A DNA stretch of 64,000 nucleotides from Pseudoalteromonas shioyasakiensis (GTDB lineage Bacteria; Pseudomonadota; Gammaproteobacteria; Enterobacterales; Alteromonadaceae): the NCBI RefSeq assembly GCF_001550135.1, contig NZ_LRUE01000021.1, positions 125,434 to 189,433 of the forward strand, written 5' to 3'. Made by a program: the position numbers and the translations under genes. Shown in pieces: positions 27,361-35,764 of the stretch. The number at the start of each line of letters is the position of its first letter. Position 1 is the stretch's first letter. Below the pieces are notes generated by a model. The model ran no database searches and was not told the DNA's origin. It was given only the letters and a program-made list of their open reading frames with translations.

Positions 27361-27828
27361 TCAAGCAAGTTTTGCTTGGCACTCATTGCATACTCCCAAC
27401 ATTTCAAATTGCTTTGTTTGTGAGGTAAAACCTGCATCATCAAAATGCGGGAAAAGCTTTGCAACATCACTGTGTGAAACCGCTAAAGTCTCAACTTTTT
27501 GGCAATGACGGCAAATTAAAAACAAAGAAGTCTCACGCTTAAAAACCTCACTGTCGGTACCGTAAGCGATATATTTGTTAGCACTATTAAGCCTGCGAAC
27601 AAGGTTTACCGACTCCAAAAAGCTCAAGATTCGATAAACAGACATAACAGATACACTTGAACTTGTGCGCAGCTTGTAGCAACTGGCCAATTCGTAGGCC
27701 GATAGCGGCACGTCTGTGGTTAGTAATATTTGCAGTATTTGCTTGCGCTGAATGGTGAACTTTCTGCCATGCTCAAGGCAAACCTGCTTCGCTTTATTAA
27801 GTGTGCTGGTTAATCGCTGTTTATTCAT
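27361..27828 (-). CDS. zur: Fur-family zinc uptake regulator
   Basis: A protein of 155 residues. The winged-helix part contains RKFTIQRKQILQILLTTDVPLSAYELA and SVMSVYRILSFLES, and the dimerisation part has two CxxC pairs (LICRHCQKVE and GVCNECQAKLA) for the structural zinc. Fur-family members with this Cys pattern and gene context are Zur, which represses zinc uptake genes when zinc is plentiful. The ATG overlaps the zrgA stop (ATGA), so the regulator is co-transcribed with a zinc-binding protein and probably autoregulated through the two boxes in front of zrgA. Confidence 0.88.
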   Translation of the reverse strand: MNKQRLTSTLNKAKQVCLEHGRKFTIQRKQILQILLTTDVPLSAYELASCYKLRTSSSVSVMSVYRILSFLESVNLVRRLNSANKYIAYGTDSEVFKRETSLFLICRHCQKVETLAVSHSDVAKLFPHFDDAGFTSQTKQFEMLGVCNECQAKLA

Positions 27829-28328
27829 AGCGGCCACTCAATATAAGGTTTTGTTGCTGTCAGCTCTGCTATCCCTTGCGCTTGCTCTGTGATCCACTGT
27901 GCTTCGATAACAGATATTGCTTCAGCCCATGCAAATAAAGTAACTGTGACTTTAGAGACGGGCTTATCACAGCTAAACGAGTATTCAACTTCTAAGTCTT
28001 GATGTGCATGATGAGTGTGATGCTCAAATGGGTTTTCAAAATTTGCTTGAGTAAGCTTACATTCGCCGTTAAATGTCACTAACTGCTGTGAATTTGCTAA
28101 TTGGGCTAACGTTTGTTTAATAGTTTGCTTTTGCTCAGCTGTTTCGGGCTGATGCTCAAAGCCAAAAATATCTCCAGCCGGTAAAATGAATTTAACCTGC
28201 CACTTGTCTTGATCATGAACCACAAAAAGCACTCCCTCACCATGTGAATGATGATGGTGTTGATGCCCTTGAGCTGAAAAGATACATCCAACCATAAAGC
28301 ATATCACTGCTAATTTTGCTGCTTTCAT
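27825..28328 (-). CDS. zrgA: ZrgA/DUF2796 family zinc uptake protein
   Basis: A protein of 167 residues with a signal peptide (KLAVICFMVGCIFSAQG) directly followed by a His cluster HQHHHHSHGEG, then an internal HHTHHAHQDLE. The fold is that of DUF2796, the family named after Vibrio ZrgA, which takes part in zinc uptake. It is expected to bind zinc in the periplasm. The ATG at 28328 is preferred to a GTG four codons upstream. It is divergent from the His-rich receptor and shares its control region with two Zur boxes. Confidence 0.85.
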   Translation of the reverse strand: MKAAKLAVICFMVGCIFSAQGHQHHHHSHGEGVLFVVHDQDKWQVKFILPAGDIFGFEHQPETAEQKQTIKQTLAQLANSQQLVTFNGECKLTQANFENPFEHHTHHAHQDLEVEYSFSCDKPVSKVTVTLFAWAEAISVIEAQWITEQAQGIAELTATKPYIEWPL

Positions 28329-28405
28329 AACCCCAATCACTCCATTTACCTCACTTTAAACATGCTGTTACAAAAAAGAATAAAACTCATTCATTGATTC
28401 ACACT

Positions 28406-28420
28406 TGATACATTATAACA
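28406..28420. promoter_or_regulatory. Candidate Zur box 3
   Basis: TGATACATTATAACA matches 12 of the 14 defined positions of the Zur consensus TGTTATAnTATAACA. An identical copy lies 28 bp further right. The pair sits between the divergent zrgA operon and receptor gene. Confidence 0.6.
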
Positions 28421-28433
28421 ATTAAAGCACAAT

Positions 28434-28448
28434 TGATACATTATAACA
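28434..28448. promoter_or_regulatory. Candidate Zur box 4
   Basis: This is an exact repeat of box 3 (16 identical bases including the preceding T), 19 bp ahead of the receptor start codon. Confidence 0.6.
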
Positions 28449-28466
28449 TATCCATAATGGTGAATA

Positions 28467-30881
28467 ATGAATAACATCTCAAGAGTGGCTGTCGTCATAG
28501 CAGCGTTATTACCAGCCAGTGTTTTGGCACAATCGATCAAAGGCGTTGTTTTAAATAACCAAGGTAAAGCGGTGGCTAATGCCACAGTTGACCTTGAAGG
28601 GTCTGATCAAAAAGTAACAACTAACGACAAAGGTGAGTTTGAAATCAGCGGCTTAAATAACGGCTTAAAAGAGCTACATATTTCAGCGCCAGGTTATGCT
28701 CACTTACATCGAGATATCACACTTGCCAATGACCAAGACCACAGCGCAACCTTTAATCTAAAACGCTCACCGATTGAAGTGATTGATGTTGAAGCAACGC
28801 CGATTCATATGTCGGCAATGGAATCTGCCTCACCTGTTAGTGTGTTATCTGGCGAACAATTAAGACGCCAACAAGCATCAACGCTTGGCGATAGCCTCGA
28901 AAAGCTGCCGGGCGTTAACACAAACTTTCATGCCAAGGTTGCCAGTACGCCTGTGATCCGTGGTTTGAGCGGCCCACGTGTTTTAATTACGCAAAATGGC
29001 TTAGATGTAAGTGATGTGTCACGTGTTGGCCCTGATCACTCAGTGGCATCGGAAGCATCAACAGCGCAGCAAATTGAAGTATTACGTGGCCCAGCAACTC
29101 TTTTTTATGGCAGCGGTGCAATTGGTGGTGTCGTCAACGTAGTTGACAGCCGAGTACCAACAGACAGCACAACACGCGGTGAGTGGAACCTAGAACATAA
29201 CTCTGTAGATGAGCAAAAAGTTGCTTCGTTTAATGCCACCACAGGGACAGAGTCATTTGCCTTTTATGCTGATGCATTCTGGCGTGAATCAGACGATTAC
29301 GAAGTACCTGTTGCCGCCGATATTGACGACACAGAGCACAGCTCAAAGTACGTAGTAGAAAACAGTAATGAAGACTCAGATGGCTTTACTGTTGGTACTA
29401 GCTACTTATTTGAGCAAGGTTACCTTGGTGTTGCGGTTGAGCAATTTAACCGCCAATACGGTATTCCTGGCCATACTCATGGTGAAGAAGAAGAGCATGA
29501 TCACGAAGAGGAGCACAGCGAAGAAGAAGCTGTTTTTGCTGATCTTGAACAAACCAAAGTCCAGCTACTTGGTGAATACAATATCGACAGTGAGTGGCTA
29601 AGCAAAATTAACTTACGTGCAGGCCACACTGACTACGAACACGCTGAAATCGAGCACGGTGCTGTAGGCACAACTTTCAAAAATGAAACCAATGAGCTGC
29701 GCGTTGACATTTTGCATAGCCAATTTGATGAGTGGAATGGTGGCGTTAGCTTTCATTACAAAAAAAGTGATGTAGAAGCACAAGGTTCTGAAGCATTCAC
29801 CCCTCCTTCTGTTACTGAAAGTATTGCTTTTGCAATTATGGAAGAAAAGCACTTTGGCGATTTTTTAGTGCAATTAGGTGGCCGTGTAGAGCGAGTTACT
29901 ATTGATGCTAATAATGTGCTGTTACCTGAGATCGACGCCCATGCACATGATGAAGACGGTGATGAGCACGATCATGATCATGACCACGAAGAACCCGGTT
30001 ACACACGCGTATTTGATGTTGCCCAAGAGTTTACACCGGTCAGTTTATCAACAGGTGTGGTATGGGATTTTACACCGGGTTATAACCTAGGTTTATCGGT
30101 ATCGCGTTCTGAGCGTGCTCCGTCTGCTTCTGAGCTGTTATCTTTTGGCCCACACATTGGTACTGCAACTTATGAAGTTGGTGCGCTATTCGACACTCAT
30201 GATGGTCATTTTGAGCTATCAGAAGAGGCTATCGAATTAGAAACAGCAAATAATATCGACCTGACATTCCGTAAAACCGAAGGTGATATTGGCTTTATCT
30301 TCAATGCCTTTTACAACCAAGTAGATAACTATTATTACCAGATCAACACAGGCCTATACGCTGAAAGCGGTCATGATCACGACCATGGCGACGAACATAA
30401 TCACGAAGAAGAGCACGATCATTCATCTGAACTACCGGTTTATTTATTTAAAACAGACGATGTGATTTTGCATGGTTTTGAAGCGCAAGTTGCTTGGCAG
30501 CTAAGCGACGAATTTAAAGTCGACTTATTCTCTGATTATGTACGCGCGCGCCTAAAAGACGGCGGAGATTTACCACGCACTCCACCACTGCGTTTTGGTA
30601 CTGAGTTTAGCTATCAAACCGAAAACCTAACGGCAAATATTCACGTTACGCGCTACCAAGAACAAGACCGCATAGCACAAGAGGAAACCACAACAGACGG
30701 CTATACCCTTGTTGATGCCAGTATTTCTTATGATTTATCGGTACTGAACCAAGACCTATCGCTTTATTTAAAAGGCACAAATTTAACGGACACAGAAGCC
30801 CGCGTTCATAGCTCATTCTTAAAAAATATTGCACCACGTCCTGGGCGCAGTTTTGCGCTTGGTGTTCGCGGCTACTTCTAA
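28467..30881 (+). CDS. TonB-dependent zinc receptor, ZnuD-like, with His-rich loops
   Basis: A protein of 804 residues. After a signal peptide (ending VLAQ) is a carboxypeptidase-regulatory-like beta domain (about 23-95), then a plug (about 110-230, with SPVSVLSGEQLRRQQ, GLSGPRVLITQNGL, EVLRGPATLFYGSGAIGGVVNV) and a barrel ending RSFALGVRGYF. Three predicted outer loops are very rich in His and Glu/Asp: about residues 336-355 (HTHGEEEEHDHEEEHSE), 491-510 (HAHDEDGDEHDHDHDHEE) and 635-655 (HDHDHGDEHNHEEEHDH). Such loops are known in ZnuD-type zinc importers. Two tandem Zur boxes precede it, and the AztD-like lipoprotein follows after 28 bp in the same operon. Confidence 0.9.
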   Translation: MNNISRVAVVIAALLPASVLAQSIKGVVLNNQGKAVANATVDLEGSDQKVTTNDKGEFEISGLNNGLKELHISAPGYAHLHRDITLANDQDHSATFNLKRSPIEVIDVEATPIHMSAMESASPVSVLSGEQLRRQQASTLGDSLEKLPGVNTNFHAKVASTPVIRGLSGPRVLITQNGLDVSDVSRVGPDHSVASEASTAQQIEVLRGPATLFYGSGAIGGVVNVVDSRVPTDSTTRGEWNLEHNSVDEQKVASFNATTGTESFAFYADAFWRESDDYEVPVAADIDDTEHSSKYVVENSNEDSDGFTVGTSYLFEQGYLGVAVEQFNRQYGIPGHTHGEEEEHDHEEEHSEEEAVFADLEQTKVQLLGEYNIDSEWLSKINLRAGHTDYEHAEIEHGAVGTTFKNETNELRVDILHSQFDEWNGGVSFHYKKSDVEAQGSEAFTPPSVTESIAFAIMEEKHFGDFLVQLGGRVERVTIDANNVLLPEIDAHAHDEDGDEHDHDHDHEEPGYTRVFDVAQEFTPVSLSTGVVWDFTPGYNLGLSVSRSERAPSASELLSFGPHIGTATYEVGALFDTHDGHFELSEEAIELETANNIDLTFRKTEGDIGFIFNAFYNQVDNYYYQINTGLYAESGHDHDHGDEHNHEEEHDHSSELPVYLFKTDDVILHGFEAQVAWQLSDEFKVDLFSDYVRARLKDGGDLPRTPPLRFGTEFSYQTENLTANIHVTRYQEQDRIAQEETTTDGYTLVDASISYDLSVLNQDLSLYLKGTNLTDTEARVHSSFLKNIAPRPGRSFALGVRGYF

Positions 30882-30909
30882 AACAAAATTACAAATAAAG
30901 GAAACCTAC

Positions 30910-32295
30910 ATGACACACTTATTTAGATTAAAACTATTGGCACTAGCAATTAGTAGCACCCTGATCACCGCATGTGGTGACGCAGAAACAAATATTGTTG
31001 AGAAAGACCCTATCGAGGTTCCTGACGACAGTGGTGATGACCATGATCATGATGACGGTTATACCATTGACTCAATGGGCCGTTTAGCGGTTTTAGCAGC
31101 TGATAGCAACGAAGCGAATATCTTTGATTTAGATGACGACTCATTACTAGAAACGTTTTCGCTTATCCATGATTCAAGCTCACTAAATGTTTCACCAAGC
31201 TACCGTTATGCAGTTATTGCTAACCGCAGCCAAGATTACTTAGGCTTTATCGATGGCGGTTTATGGCGTGAAGATCATGGCGAGCATTTACATGATTATA
31301 AACAAGGCCCTGCATTTAGTGACTACGAGCTAACAACGGGCAGCCGCCCTACTCACATAGTTAAACATGATGGTCAAATGGCCGTGTTTTACGATGGTAA
31401 TGCCGATGCAGGTACGGTTGCCTCTGTAGAAGTGTTAACCGATAACGACATTGCTAACGAAACAGAGACGCTTGCTGGTATTCAGTACGACATCAATATG
31501 CATGGTGTTGCAGAGCCACGTGGCGAGCACCTAGTTGCAACATTGCGTCGTGCGGATAGCGAAAGCACTTCAAACGCTAAAATCCTGCCGGATCAGGTGG
31601 GTGTTTTCCACCTTCATGACGGTGAATATGAGCTTGAACAAACATTTGAAGTTACTTGCCCAGATTTACACGGTGCAGCGCAAAACCATAATTATGTAGC
31701 ATTTGGTTGTGGTGACGGTGTACTGGTAGCCCACCAACATGACGATGAATACCATGCAGAAAAAATCGCAAATATTGAAGCGGTTGGCGATTTGAGGATC
31801 GGTACTTTATATGGTCATGAAGCAAGCGACAGCTTTATTGGCGTTGCATCAGGCCACGGTGGCGGAGCCGCAGTTTTTGTAAATATCAATCCAAGCGAAG
31901 CTGAAATGGAAGTACTTGAGTGGCAACTTGATGAAGGCGCAAGTGCTGTATCTTACTCATTCTCAGCAAGCGGTGAGCACTTTTTAGTACTTGATAGCTT
32001 AGGCTTTTTAAACGTGCTTGAAGCCCATGAGCACGACGGCCACATGCACTGGGAACTTGCCGGTAAAGTAGATATCACTGAAGAAGACGTAACAATGATG
32101 CCAGAGGGCATGAACTTCAGCATGACTGTGTCACAAAATAGTGAGTTTGCTTACGTTGCTGACCCTATCGCTCAGCACGTACTTAAAGTACATATCGAAG
32201 ACCTTGAAATTGAAGGTGATCTTGAAATGACTTTTGCACCAAGCGCCATCACTTGGTTAGGTATCGCAGAAGAAAGTGACGATCACGACCACTAA
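30910..32295 (+). CDS. AztD-like zinc-binding lipoprotein (beta-propeller)
   Basis: A protein of 461 residues. The start at 30910 has AAAGGAAA upstream and gives a lipoprotein signal with lipobox LITAC. After the Cys is an acidic/His stretch (DDSGDDHDHDDG), then a repeat-rich all-beta domain with motifs recalling the zinc chaperone AztD: FIDGGLWREDHGEHLHDY, RPTHIVKHDGQMAVFYDG, DLHGAAQNHNYVAFGCGDGVLV. His residues are frequent to the C-terminus DDHDH. AztD proteins pass zinc to an ABC binding protein; here the homologue is lipid-anchored and paired with a TonB-dependent receptor, so it may receive zinc at the outer membrane. No aztABC genes are in the window. The family call is by remembered motifs. 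Confidence 0.7.
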   Translation: MTHLFRLKLLALAISSTLITACGDAETNIVEKDPIEVPDDSGDDHDHDDGYTIDSMGRLAVLAADSNEANIFDLDDDSLLETFSLIHDSSSLNVSPSYRYAVIANRSQDYLGFIDGGLWREDHGEHLHDYKQGPAFSDYELTTGSRPTHIVKHDGQMAVFYDGNADAGTVASVEVLTDNDIANETETLAGIQYDINMHGVAEPRGEHLVATLRRADSESTSNAKILPDQVGVFHLHDGEYELEQTFEVTCPDLHGAAQNHNYVAFGCGDGVLVAHQHDDEYHAEKIANIEAVGDLRIGTLYGHEASDSFIGVASGHGGGAAVFVNINPSEAEMEVLEWQLDEGASAVSYSFSASGEHFLVLDSLGFLNVLEAHEHDGHMHWELAGKVDITEEDVTMMPEGMNFSMTVSQNSEFAYVADPIAQHVLKVHIEDLEIEGDLEMTFAPSAITWLGIAEESDDHDH

Positions 32296-32327
32296 GAAGT
32301 TATGTTTTATGGTATGACATAGCTCGC

Positions 32328-32358
32328 AAAGGTTGGCATTTACTGCCAACCTTTTTTT
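32328..32358 (+). terminator. Terminator of the zinc receptor operon
   Basis: A stem AAGGTTGGCA with TGCCAACCTT, loop TTTAC, is followed by a T-run. Confidence 0.9.
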
Positions 32359-32452
32359 ATTCATATTTTGTAACAGACTTTCATCGCATCAGCATCGCTA
32401 TTTGAAACTGAATAGTTATGATGTAACAGTTCCCAAAATAGGATGTAATCCC

Positions 32453-35400
32453 ATGAAAAAACTAACAACGTTGGCACTGGCCATGGCTGCGACACTGGCA
32501 CCTTGGGCATCAGCTTACGAAACAAAAGACACACGCTTACTGCGTTTTCCAGATATTCATAACCAAAACGTTACCTTTGTGTACGGTGGCGATATTTACA
32601 TTGCTAATACGCAAACAGGCGAAAGCAAACGCTTAACTGACCATATTGGCTTTGAAACCTTCCCTAAGTTTTCACCTGACGGTAAACGCATTGCCTTTGC
32701 AGCCGAGTACAATGGCAGCCGCCAAATTTATGTAATTAACAGCGATGGTTCTGGCTTAAAGCAACTGACTTATTACAACGATGTTGGCCCAATGCCACCA
32801 CGCGGCGGTTTTGATTATCGTGTTCTCGATTGGACACCAGATGGTAAAAATGTGGTATTTCGTGCTAACCGCACACCGTGGGGTAAGCGTATGGGTCGTC
32901 CATACATGGTTCCTGCTGACGGAGGCCTTGAGCAGGCTCTGGCTATTCCAGAAACCGGCGGCGGTATGCTTTCGCCAGATGGTAGTAAATATGTTTACAC
33001 GCCAATTGACCGTGAATTTCGTACTTGGAAACGCACCCGTGGCGGTCGTGCACAAGATGTCTGGGTTTACGATCTAAAAAACAATACCTCAGAGCAGCTA
33101 ACCACTAACCGCGCTACCGATCAGCAACCAACCTGGGTTGGCGACAACATTTACTTTGTATCTGACCGAGATTACACCCTTAACTTGTATCAATACCAAA
33201 AAGGCGCTGAGCCGAAAAAGCTAACCAACCATAAAGACTTTGACGTACTGTGGCCATCAGCTGGCCCAAATGCTGTTGTTTATGAAAATGGTGGTTACCT
33301 TTATCGCTTTGACCCAAAAACTCAAAAAAGTAGCAAGCTAAGTATTAACATTGCTGGTGTGCGTCAATACGCAATGCCGTACACAAAAAATGTGAGTGAC
33401 TTTATCGACTCAATGTCGATTTCTCATGATGGTAAACGTGCACTCTTTACTGCCCGCGGTGAGCTATTTAGCGTACCGGTTAAACAAGGCCCAACACGTA
33501 ACTTATCTTACACAGCAAAAGGCCGCGAAATTGACGCAAGTTGGTCGCCAAATGGCCGCTATATTGCTTATATGAGCGATGAAAGTGGCGAATACGAAAT
33601 TTACTTAAAAGACCGCAGTAAAAATAATGCCACCAAGCAGCTAACCAGCAACGGAACTATTTGGCGTTTTACACCTATTTGGTCACCAGATAGCTCAAAA
33701 CTGTTATTTGCAGATAAAAACCACACACTCTGGTGGATAGATGCAAAATCAGGTAAACAACACAAAATTGATACCAGCATCTACGATGAAGAAGGCATTC
33801 GCCAATATACTTGGTCGCCAAATAGCGAAGACATTGTGTATGTAAAAAACAATGAAAACCGCTATGCCTCGCTGTGGCACTACAATGTTGATAAAAAGAA
33901 AGTGACTCGCTTAACGGATGAAATGACCAATGAGCAAAACCCAACTTTCTCTCCTGATGGTCAATACCTGTATTTTAGTTCTGAGCGCGACTTTAACTTA
34001 GCCTTTAGCAGCTACGAGTTTGACTACATGTTTAATCGTGCAACGCGTATTTATGCCGCAGCCGTAAATGACAGCATCAAACCACTTATCGCACTACAAA
34101 GTGATGAAACAGCAATCGTAAGCGATAAACAAAAAGATGACGACAAGAAAGCGAAAAATACCCTGCAAAGCAGCGACTTTATGCAGCGCGTTACCGCTTT
34201 AAATGCGCCGGCTGGAGATTATCGCGGTTTAACGGCTGTAAAGGATGGCGTGCTAACACTGGCTAATGGCGGCCTACAATTGATAGGCACAGCTCACGAC
34301 AGCGAGCTTGAAACCGTGGCTAAAGGGGTTCGTAGTTATACTATTTCGAGCAACGGTGAACACCTGTTAGTACATGCGGGTAACGATTACAGCTTAATTG
34401 AGCCAAAAGCAAAACAAGACCTAGCAGCGAATAAGCTAGATCTTAGTAACATGACCTTAAAAATTGAGCCACAAATTGAATGGCAGCAAATGTATGTTGA
34501 AGGCTGGCGTACATTACGTGATTGGTTCTACGATGAAAACCATCACGGCCAAGATTGGGACGCAATTTTAGCTAAGTATCAACCTATGGCTGATGCAATC
34601 TCACACCGTAGTGACCTAGATTACATTCTCAGTGAAATCGCAGGTGAAATTAACTCAGGCCACATTTATGTACAGTCGGGTGATATGCCTAAAGCAGAGC
34701 GTAAAAAGCACGGCTTATTGGGTGCAAAACTTGCCAGCGATCCATCTGGATACGTAAAAATTGAGCAAATCTTCCAAGGTGAAAACTGGCATGAAGACTT
34801 CCGCTCACCACTTGGCACAACAGGGGTAAAAGCACATAACGGCGACTACATCATTGCCGTAAATGGCCGCTCAGTAAAAGACGTCGCTAACTTCTACGAA
34901 TTACTAGAGAACACTCAAGGTGAGCAAGTTGAGCTAGTCCTTAACAGTAAGCCGCGCAGCAAAGGTGCATGGCAAGTTACCGTTAAGCCTGTAGCCAGCG
35001 AGCAAGGTTTGCGTTATTTAGACTGGGTTAACTCTCGTGCAGCCTACGTTGATAAGCTATCAAATGGCCGTATTGGTTATGTTCACTTACCAAATACAGC
35101 CTACGAAGGTAACCGCGCCATGTTCAAAAACTACATGCCGCAAACCACCAAAGACGCCATGATTATTGATGACCGATACAATGGCGGCGGCTTTATTCCT
35201 GAGCACATGATCACTTGGCTTGCTCGTAAACCGCTTAACTACTGGAAGCGCCGCGGTGTTGAGCCTACGAAAACACCACAATTTGCTCATGATGGTCCAA
35301 AAGCCATGCTGATCAATGGTTACTCAAGTTCAGGCGGTGACGCTATTCCTTACTACTTCCGCCAAGCGGGGTTAGGTAAGCTTATTGGTACCCGTACTTG

Positions 35401-35668
35401 GGGTGGATTAATTGGTATTTCGGGTAACCCAAGCCTAGTAGATGGCGGCCAAGTTATCGCGGCAACATTCCGCATTTTAGATAACGATGGCAACTGGATC
35501 ATCGAAAACGAAGGTGTCACCCCAGACATCAAGGTGGTTGATCGCCCAGAGCTAATCTACCAAGGTAAAGATCCATCGATTGAACGTGCCGTAGAAGAGC
35601 TATTAAAAGAGCTAAAAGACAACCCGAAAAAGCCACTCACCGTGCCACCAGCACCGACTGACTTTTAA
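32453..35668 (+). CDS. Tricorn-like S41 protease with N-terminal beta-propeller
   Basis: A protein of 1071 residues when started at 32453 (AGGA upstream, followed by a signal peptide MKKLTTLALAMAATLAPWASA). About residues 30-610 are WD/PD40-type TolB-like propeller repeats (FSPDGKRIAFAAE, SPDGSKYVY, WSPNGRYIAYMSDE, FSPDGQYLYFSS). Then come a C1 helical region (EGWRTLRDWFYDENHHGQDW), a PDZ domain with HNGDYIIAVNGRSV, and the S41 catalytic domain with the nucleophile Ser in NGYSSSGGDAIPYYF and IGTRTWGG following. Secreted bacterial tricorn relatives trim peptides. It stands alone between two terminators, so links to its neighbours are not evident. Confidence 0.92.
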   Translation: MKKLTTLALAMAATLAPWASAYETKDTRLLRFPDIHNQNVTFVYGGDIYIANTQTGESKRLTDHIGFETFPKFSPDGKRIAFAAEYNGSRQIYVINSDGSGLKQLTYYNDVGPMPPRGGFDYRVLDWTPDGKNVVFRANRTPWGKRMGRPYMVPADGGLEQALAIPETGGGMLSPDGSKYVYTPIDREFRTWKRTRGGRAQDVWVYDLKNNTSEQLTTNRATDQQPTWVGDNIYFVSDRDYTLNLYQYQKGAEPKKLTNHKDFDVLWPSAGPNAVVYENGGYLYRFDPKTQKSSKLSINIAGVRQYAMPYTKNVSDFIDSMSISHDGKRALFTARGELFSVPVKQGPTRNLSYTAKGREIDASWSPNGRYIAYMSDESGEYEIYLKDRSKNNATKQLTSNGTIWRFTPIWSPDSSKLLFADKNHTLWWIDAKSGKQHKIDTSIYDEEGIRQYTWSPNSEDIVYVKNNENRYASLWHYNVDKKKVTRLTDEMTNEQNPTFSPDGQYLYFSSERDFNLAFSSYEFDYMFNRATRIYAAAVNDSIKPLIALQSDETAIVSDKQKDDDKKAKNTLQSSDFMQRVTALNAPAGDYRGLTAVKDGVLTLANGGLQLIGTAHDSELETVAKGVRSYTISSNGEHLLVHAGNDYSLIEPKAKQDLAANKLDLSNMTLKIEPQIEWQQMYVEGWRTLRDWFYDENHHGQDWDAILAKYQPMADAISHRSDLDYILSEIAGEINSGHIYVQSGDMPKAERKKHGLLGAKLASDPSGYVKIEQIFQGENWHEDFRSPLGTTGVKAHNGDYIIAVNGRSVKDVANFYELLENTQGEQVELVLNSKPRSKGAWQVTVKPVASEQGLRYLDWVNSRAAYVDKLSNGRIGYVHLPNTAYEGNRAMFKNYMPQTTKDAMIIDDRYNGGGFIPEHMITWLARKPLNYWKRRGVEPTKTPQFAHDGPKAMLINGYSSSGGDAIPYYFRQAGLGKLIGTRTWGGLIGISGNPSLVDGGQVIAATFRILDNDGNWIIENEGVTPDIKVVDRPELIYQGKDPSIERAVEELLKELKDNPKKPLTVPPAPTDF

Positions 35669-35694
35669 TTCTTAACTGGTTGTTAAAAAACAAA

Positions 35695-35725
35695 AAACCC
35701 CGCAGCAATGCGGGGTTTATTTTTA
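35695..35725. terminator. Bidirectional terminator between the S41 protease and rtcR
   Basis: A stem AAACCCCGC with GCGGGGTTT, loop AGCAAT, has A-runs on the left and T-runs on the right. Confidence 0.9.
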
Positions 35726-35764
35726 ATTAAAAGAACTACCATTTAACTTGTATATACAAATAAT

